Of a stretch of 64,000 bases of DNA, positions 57,550 to 64,000 are shown piece after piece. Made by a program: the position numbers and the translations under genes. Source of the DNA: Anastrepha obliqua (lineage: Eukaryota; Arthropoda; Insecta; Diptera; Tephritidae); contig NC_072897.1 of NCBI RefSeq assembly GCF_027943255.1, forward strand, positions 17,608,044 through 17,672,043. Reading direction: 5' to 3'. The stretch's first letter is position 1; each line of letters begins with the position of its first letter. The notes under the pieces were generated by a model. The model made no database searches. It was given only the letters and a program-made list of their open reading frames with translations, and was not told where the DNA came from.

Positions 57550-58870
57550 CTGCGAATACTAATTAAGCAGTCCCCGACCAAAAGCGGCAGAAATGGAGGG
57601 CATAGTTGAATGGGATATTCTGCTCAGTGGAATCTCTGTGACGGGGCGAGTCAGTAGGTCTAAAATGATATGAGTAGCATCCCTGAATAATAAAACATGG
57701 ATGCAAGTAGGAACGATTTTAAAGTTACGGTGCAGGGTGTAAAAAGCCCAGTGCCGGCGTCTTAGAGGAGTGAGCAAGCAGTCTCCCGGCCATCGATATC
57801 CAACGACTGCAATGATACGATGGTGGTGCACTTAGCTAACGGGCCAGATAATACTACAAGCAAAATAGATAGCCCAGCCATAAATCCCTTCCAACGGGCA
57901 ATAAAGCTGGCATGAACTCCAGAGAAGACATCATGTAAAACTACGAGAGTTGAAAGGCCAAGAGACGAGAACTGGGTGAAAGTCAAGTATAAGACGCAAA
58001 AGAGAAAAATCAAAAACAAGAAGAAAATGAATCCCACTCCGAGACCTGATGCCATAGTTACCACAAAAACTGGCAAAATGTCATACTCGTATAGCGACAT
58101 ATTAAGGGCGGTCTAAAATGATGATGGTCGCCAGCAGCTTAGTGAAAACGTGTCACGAATCAGAAAGACAGTCAAAGGAGAGATACCTAGACGAAATAAC
58201 TACGAAGGATGATATAGTCGATGTCATCCGTTCACAAGTCAAGGAACTAAGTAACTTTTGCGAAAGCTCAATTAAAAATTTAAGACCGTCATATGGAGGT
58301 ACCCAAACAGGCGCTGTAAGCCTTTCAGCGCTAGAAGCAGGGTCCCTATTGAGAGCAGAAAAGATTAAGGTTGGATGGGTTGTCTGCAGAATTCTTGAAA
58401 AATTTAACCTCACGAAGTGTTATAGATGCCTAGAATATGGACGTACTGCAACTCAATGTACAAATTCTGAAGACAGGAGTGAGTGCTGTATGAAGTGTAG
58501 TGGGAAAGGTCATTTCGCAAAAACCTGTGAAAGGGACTCTTTTTGTATTGTGTGCAATAAAGCCGGAAGGCTTAACCAAATGGATAGTAAAACATGCCCA
58601 ATTTACCTGACGGCATGCAAAACAAAAAGAGAAATGAGAATGGTCCAAATAAATTTAAATCACTGGAGGGAAGCGCAAGATCTTCTAACGCAAACAATGT
58701 ACGAACAGGACCCAGACGTCGCGGTAATATGTGAGCATTACAACAAGCCAGACGCTGGAACGTGGGTTTCGGATGCAACAAGGAAGGCAGCTATATAGGT
58801 CCTAGAATATAAGACTATCTAAGATGGTCAATTTGCAGACAAAACCAGCTACACTAGATCAAAAATTTCT
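57550..58870 (+). pseudogene. LINE-F: ORF1 with zinc knuckles and start of endonuclease
   Basis: A broken frame up to 58110 ends TGKMSYSYSDILRAV, a typical LINE gag segment. ORF 58118-58798 (226 aa) follows with LEAGSLLRAEKIKVGWVVCR and three Cys-rich knuckles: CYRCLEYGRTATQC (His replaced by Arg), CMKCSGKGHFAKTC (canonical CCHC), and CIVCNKAGRLNQ. It then reads MRMVQINLNHWREAQDLLTQ, the start of the endonuclease, fused in the same frame. The LTR element at 58885 cuts off the rest. LOA/R1-type by ORF1 and endonuclease start. Confidence 0.82.
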
Positions 58871-59091
58871 GGTGTATATATATATGTGGGATTCGTTTTC
58901 CGTTCAAATAAAAATCGGTGTAAACGTTTACAATCTTTATTTAATTTAATGTTACAAACGCGTCTGACCTGTCCTGTGATTCTATTCGAAAAGAATGTCC
59001 GTTTTTCTAACGTTTTAGTTCCGAGCTCTTTTCGTTCGGTCAGTGATACCCATTACAATTAAGTTCGTTCGATATGCAGAAATGCATTTAC

Positions 59092-60120
59092 TTATATTAT
59101 AATCCAAAAGTTATTTCCACTTCTGGTAGTCCTTCGTTCGTCTGTCAATCCCACATTCGGCCATCCTGATGTTTCATTCTCCCCGAATGAAGGATTCCAC
59201 GGCTTCATGTACTCTGCCACTGTATGCGTTATTCTCGGCCCTTCAATATCACCGACCATGATTTCCTTTCTCTTTCCCTTGTACGGTCCGTAAAATTTTG
59301 GCTTGAGCAGAAGTCCGGTTCCATATTGAGTGCGCTTAACGGCGACTACTTCTCCAACCACATACTCGGTTCATAATTTCCGGTTTTCTCAAAATATGTT
59401 CTCTTCATTCAAATACGTTCTCTTCTTGCATATAGTTTATATTAGCTCGCACTTCTTCTCGTACCTTACTCCTCTTTTCTTCTAGCTCTTCTATAGCTGA
59501 TTCTTCCAACAACTTACAAATGTCATGATTTTCGTTAACGCGTATATCAACATCTGGTAAAAATTTGAACGGAGAATACTTCGTGCTTCGCGTCGGTGTA
59601 GATTCTCTGTATATAACTTCGCCAACATTGGTATGACAATTTTCTGGACTCTTTCTACCTGCTCGTTTCCACGCGCAACTCCAGTTGTTATAACTAGATG
59701 TTGTATGTTTTCCTTTTTGCAATAATCCCCGAACGCATTCGAAGTAAAACCAGTTCCTCTATCCATGATGATCCTAAGTGGTTGTCCAAACGTTGCTGCC
59801 TGCCTTTCTAAACGATCTACAACTTCATCGCTTCCGGTACTTCTAGTGGGATACAGTCAAACAAATGTAGAAAATGCATCGACGACTACTAGAATATAGT
59901 TATACCGCTATTTCGTTTCTTCCATAGGTCCTACGTGGTCTAAAGGGTATGTTACAAGAGGTCTGCCCTCTTTTCTGATTGGATTTAGCTTCCCTTCCTT
60001 CTTCCCAGCTTTCGCCTCTGAAATAAACATTCTACGCAATTCTTAACTACTCGCACTACCTTCGGTGCCAAATCGTAAATAAAGAAGTCTCTCTAGATCA
60101 AATCTTGTCCTCTTTTTTGC
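59092..60120 (-). pseudogene. Gypsy-1 integrase
   Basis: ORF 59491-59766 starts DRGTGFTSNAFGDYCKKENI, containing the second catalytic Asp, and GNEQVERVQKIVIPML with the catalytic Glu. ORF 59092-59361 is the C-terminal domain (LLKPKFYGPYKGKRKEIMVG). Overlapping ORF 59405-59722 is a frameshifted continuation. The region 59800-60120 holds the N-terminal zinc-finger part but is broken. Confidence 0.78.
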
Positions 60121-60193
60121 GGCATAATGCCTTTGTCTATGAGCTATCCGGATAACCTCTCACTCCATCGATGTCGCTACTACCATAAGTTCT

Positions 60194-60646
60194 TTAGCGA
60201 GATCTTGCTGCGAGAACACCATGCTTTAAATAGAAATCGTGATAACCCTCGTGCTCTAAAATCTTCCGTACGGCTGCCAACTTATCGTCTTTCAGTTGTT
60301 CTCCCTGTATCCCATGTCGCAAGGTCATCATCAAGCAGTGTATGCGACTTAACGCATCCGCGTGTCTCATCTGACTTCCTGAGCGCGGCTTAATCTCGTA
60401 CTGATAGTCTTGAAGAAAAATCGCCCAACGCGATACTCTTAAGGGAACATCCTCTTTTTTCATAGTTAGTGCAAAAGCCTTACTATCAGTTACTACAGGG
60501 TTTGATTGAAAAGTAATGAGTCTTCCAGCGCGGAGCGTCTGCCAAGCCATCAACCGAATCGGCTGGTGGGGGAAAATGATCGTTGGACCTTCCCCTTCCA
60601 CTAGAAACCGGTCCCAGTTCGCTGACAACAGCGGTGCAGTCAACAT
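60194..60646 (-). pseudogene. Gypsy-1 RNase H, rearranged
   Basis: ORF of 150 aa with LITFQSNPVVTDSKAFALTM, then VSRWAIFLQDYQYEIKPRSG and MRHADALSRI, the last being the usual RNase H end. The upstream part of the domain (MLTAPLLSANWDRF...) does not match the expected order, so the N-terminal half seems replaced or deleted. Confidence 0.7.
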
Positions 60647-61416
60647 CGCTCCGCGCGTGAAAGCTGTTTTAAAAGCGGCCCCAAAAAACGTTGCAACATC
60701 TTTATATCTGTTTGAGTGGGAAAATCATTTACTACTTGAGTTTTCTCTCGCGATGGTGTTATGGTGGACGCCTCAACAACATAGCCCAAACACGTAGCTC
60801 GATTCTTTAAAAACTGACACTTCTCCCATTTCATGCGAAGCCCATACAACTGTGCGGTCTCCAGCACTTTCTTCAAACTAGCTAACTCTTCCTGCACACT
60901 CTTTGAATGAATAATTATATCGTCCATCTAAGCTATTATTGTGTTACTCCGAATAAGTTCACCTAGCACAGCATTAACGCATCTTGTGAAAGCTGCTGGA
61001 GAATTACTGATGCCAAATGGAGCATACAAAAACTCGTATTGTCCATTATGAGTTACAAAATATGTGTACTTACGCGACGTAGTCTCTAACGTTACGTGGA
61101 GAAATCCGTTACGAAAATCCAAAGTTGTGTAAAAAGTAGCCTATTAAAGTCTTTGCAGAATATTATCGATTAATTGCATCGGAAAGTGGTCACGTATTAT
61201 TTTTTTGTTCAACTTCCGGTAGTCGCAACATAACCGTTCTGTACCATCCTTCTTTGTCACTAGTACTATCGGAGATACATACTCGGATGTGGTAATCTGA
61301 ATACTATTGTCGGCTAACCACTCATCTACCTGCTTTTCTACAAAACATTGATCGGCGTATGTCATTCGACGTGGTCTTTGATATACTGGCACCTCATCGG
61401 ACAAGATGATCTTCAT
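60640..61416 (-). pseudogene. Gypsy-1 reverse transcriptase
   Basis: Three pieces. ORF 61144-61416: QRPRRMTYADQCFVEKQVDE, VLVTKKDGTERLCCDYRKLN. ORF 60928-61122: MDFRNGFLHV (LDLxxGF in relatives), FLYAPFGISNSPAAF. ORF 60640-60927: MDDIIIHSKSVQEEL (the YVDD box, with its Tyr and Val lost across a TAG stop at 60925-60927) and KCQFLKNRATCLGYVV. Separated by stops. Confidence 0.82.
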
Positions 61417-61589
61417 TTCAATTGGCGATGACGTAATTCGTAATCAGGTTAGGTCCCCCTCCTTTGTTGCAGTTGGCAAATGATCGAGCTCAACCTGCAA
61501 CCCAGCACTCTCACCGGGCACAGAAAGTAGGATTTGTTCAATCTCCTTCGCCAACTCATCAATGCGATTCAAGTCTTTACTCCCCACTC

Positions 61590-61990
61590 TCTCTTTTCAC
61601 GCTAACTTCCTTAGATTCTGGTTTCTCCTCGGAAATTCCTTTTTTTGGACCTTCACCGCTTCACTATCAATGATGACGGCTACTTGCCTCAGAATATCCT
61701 TGCCCAAAATCGCGTCGGACAAAATGTCGCGCTCGCGCTCCCTAGCAAAGTGGAACTCGATATTGACTTCGACCCCATCCAAATCCATAATCGCAGGGAA
61801 ACACCTAATAGTTTTTATCACTTTGTCGCCAATGACATACAACGTTTAAATTATGGGTTGTAAATCGACGTATCCAATATTGAGTACAGTGTCATATCCG
61901 ACAACACAGATATCACTACCCGTATTTAACAATGTTGAAAACCCATAACCATTTATCTGCAATTCGCGTAATAGATACGCGTCCTCTAAT
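61590..61990 (-). pseudogene. Gypsy-1 aspartic protease, active site changed
   Basis: On the minus strand STLLNTGSDICVVG appears at about 61895-61935, where the active-site DTGS is NTGS (codon complement of 61924-61926). ORF 61597-61842 continues with VNIEFHFARERERDI and ILGKDILRQ, the ILG motif of retroviral-type proteases. A stop lies between the two pieces. Confidence 0.75.
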
Positions 61991-62125
61991 GCTGACCTCG
62001 CTTTCGGTTCTTCTTTACCGTTCGTAACTACATTTACTCTTCTTCTATTCCGCTCGCGGTATCATCTGCTTACACTCGAATGCCTTTAGACCGACTTGGC
62101 TACATTTAAAACACCGAATCGCCGA

Positions 62126-62797
62126 CTACGTGCATTTCCTAGCAAGATGGCCTACTTTTCCACACTGGAAACACGACCTACTACTTTGTGCCCCATTTTT
62201 AGTAGCGTCTTTATCTTGCGAGGACTGTATGAATGGTCTGCTGCCTATACTGTGTTGTGATCGTCTACACTTCTCATAAATACGCAGGTTCTCCTTAAGG
62301 TCTTCCAAATTACGTGCTTGATACAAAGTCTGCTCATTGGCACGTGTATTTGGAATGCCATCAATAAAATATTCGATGATGGTCTCATCGTCCATATTAA
62401 TCTGGCTGGCAATCTCCATCAATGGGCAGAGATACTCCAATAAATTACTTTACCCGTTTACGCCTATTCTTGAGTCTACGATGAGTTTCGTTTACACTCA
62501 GCTTAACCTCGAACTCTATCTTAAGGATGGCCTTTAGCGGGTTCCAACCCTTGACTGCTCTCTACCTTCTCACGAATATCTTTGCCGCAACCCTGAGTAA
62601 TTGCTTTCCGTAGATAAACTTCTGCAGTTCATTCCAATTGACGACAGCTGCAATATCCTCAAACTCCTGCAACCACTGATTAACGTCAGGTTTCCCGCAC
62701 CCCGAGAATGATGACAATGTATCTTCGATATCGCGAAGACTAAAAAAATTCTGAAAGGGTATTTGTACATTAGCGGATCTATTTTCACAACCCTCAT
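62126..62797 (-). pseudogene. Gypsy-1 gag with zinc knuckle
   Basis: ORF 62126-62440 ends CFQCGKVGHLARKC, a canonical CCHC knuckle, preceded by IEYFIDGIPNTRANEQ. ORF 62570-62797 is the N-terminal side. A frame break lies between them. It would package element RNA. Confidence 0.75.
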
Positions 62798-62800
62798 CCG

Positions 62801-63150
62801 AATTTAAACTCTAAAATTTAGTCCACGTCCATGTCAATGTCGTTTACAATATAAGATATATGTAACTAAATGTAGAAGTATAAAGTATTCAATAAAGCAA
62901 CATTCAAAATCAATGTAATTTCTCTTAACTAATTGTCAAATATACTTAATAGCTTTTTGCTATACCCTTTGTGTAGAAATTATTTTGATTCACTTCAAAA
63001 TATTTTAAATTTCAAACAAGTTAATTAACAATTTATCCAAAACGTTTAAACTTTGAAATTGGCTGGCTTTTACTACAATATTAATTTATTCAAATAAAAT
63101 TTGCCACTTCTGTTAAAATTCTGTTCAAACCACCTGGCTTGATAACCTTA
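62801..63150. other. Unassigned AT-rich interval between two gypsy elements
   Basis: No LTR match to 58885-59057 and no ORF. It might be the edge of either element. Confidence 0.4.
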
Positions 63151-64000
63151 ACTCATTGTTTATTTGGTGTATATACGAATTTTTTATCTGTGAACGTGTT
63201 TTTTATAATTTGTTCATAGCTAAAAAAATACTCAGCTGTTGTATGTATTGCTCCAATTTTTTTCAGCTGCAAACACCTTTTTAATTCGGATGTTAGATAA
63301 TTTTTGTTAGTAAAGGTTATTGTGTGACGTATTTTACTTTGAAATATAATACGCGAACTTGTCTCATTATTTTGTGTGTTTGGTATCAATTATATTTGGA
63401 TACCGTAGGCATTTAGCGGCTGGCGTACGGCCTTGATTATGTCGTTGTATGAACTATCAGATGAGTGTACAGTACCTATAGAACATGTGTTAATTATTTG
63501 TCGTTACAAGGCGTCAGCTACAACATTATGTGCGCCTGGTTTATACACGACTTTCGCTCTATAATCTTCGATAATATTTTTCATCTCTTTAGTTTATGAT
63601 TCGGATTCTTATCCGATATGGCGTAAGTAATTTTTGTAGCGACCATATAATAGAGAGTAACTCTTTGCCGTTGGTACTATAATTTTGTTCTGTGGTACTG
63701 AGTTGCGTGATAACGATTTTTATTTTGACTCAATACTGCTCCAATGGCTGTATTGGAAGTGTCTTTGGTGAGTTCAAAAGCTTTTTCATAATTTGGCTGG
63801 TATAATTCCACCTGCTCTTTTAAGCTGTTTTTCAGTTTATTTATGGCTTCTTACTTTCATTTTTTCCGATATGAGAATTATCTCCTTTAAGATGTAAAGT
63901 TAAGGGTTTAGCTAAAGCTGCATAGTTTTTTACGAATTTTCTATAGTGTCCAGTTAGCCCTAAGAATCACTTAAGGTCTTTGAGGGTTTCTATAATAGTA
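63151..64000 (-). pseudogene. Ty3/gypsy element 2: RNase H to tether region, incomplete
   Basis: From the right edge the minus strand reads a broken FLGLTGHYRKFVKNYAALAK segment, then FELTKDTSNTAIGAVLSQN, and later KVVYKPGAHNVVADAL near 63545-63500, followed by the 63153-63389 ORF (MIPNTQNNETSSRIIF). This order (end of RT, RNase H, tether) fits the 17.6/297-like gypsy group (inference). It continues past the window and breaks off before integrase at about 63150. Confidence 0.75.

Larger units (their letters stand above)
58885..62800 (-). mobile_element. Ty3/gypsy LTR retrotransposon 1, decayed, one candidate LTR
   Basis: On the minus strand the order is gag, protease, reverse transcriptase, RNase H, integrase, as in Ty3/gypsy. 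A possible 3' LTR is 58885-59057 (173 bp; TGTAATGG to ATCCCACA on the minus strand), beside TA repeats, with an aataaa. No 5' LTR is recognised right of gag (62800-63150), so it is either truncated or deleted. Confidence 0.75.

Overview
The window is eukaryotic, AT-rich and made almost entirely of transposable elements (TEs). I see no convincing host gene, rRNA or genuine tRNA gene. The TE mix points to an insect: LOA/R1-like, Jockey-like and RTE-like LINEs, a piggyBac, a Transib, Tc1/mariner-type elements, a MULE-like element, Helitrons, Ty3/gypsy elements and a tRNA-headed SINE. A dipteran, perhaps a tephritid fruit fly, is my guess from the repeat types, not something the sequence proves.

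Positions 1-25100 are a nested TE stack with a tandem duplication of about 8.3 kb. Copy 1 is 1-7257 (its start lies about 1.1 kb left of the window) and copy 2 is 7258 to about 18163. Each copy holds, in order: the 3' part of LINE-B, spacer, a Tc1-type remnant, (TA)n plus a SINE fragment, the left half of a Jockey-like LINE, an IS630/Tc1/mariner-type transposon (ITm-1), a SINE, a Helitron end and LINE-A. Copy 2 continues past the duplication breakpoint, so its full nest can be read: Jockey is split by ITm-1 (12930-23926); ITm-1 holds LINE-C (13437-16055, TSD tcactaactt) and a SINE (TSD tagtgaattt); a Helitron (16483-23760) sits in the SINE tail; and the Helitron holds LINE-A (TSD aattacaaca) and a second Helitron with 128-bp minisatellite repeats (22078-23400). 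Copy 1 keeps the empty LINE-C site.

Positions 25116-33285 hold an LTR-element remnant with a tRNA-Leu-type primer binding site, a mariner 3' fragment, a piggyBac bounded by TTAA (26936-29454), several SINEs, a likely solo LTR (31189-31649) and a MULE-like transposase remnant.

Positions 33285-46734 are a second, almost identical tandem duplication (unit about 6725 bp). Each unit carries the MULE-like remnant, a Transib (RAG1-related) transposon with CACAGTG termini and CGCCG target duplications, an RTE-like LINE, another LINE remnant and a small LINE-C-like fragment.

Positions 46735-64000 hold a reverse-strand LOA-like LINE-D, a SINE with a long foldback element in its tail, AT-rich spacer, a deleted Tc1-type element, an ITm remnant, two LINEs arranged head to head (54040-57370 minus, 57550-58870 plus), and two reverse-strand Ty3/gypsy elements, the second running off the right edge.

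Nearly every coding region is broken by stops, frameshifts, deletions or lost catalytic residues. The locus reads as a TE graveyard, possibly pericentromeric or a piRNA-cluster-like region (inference), not as a set of working genes.
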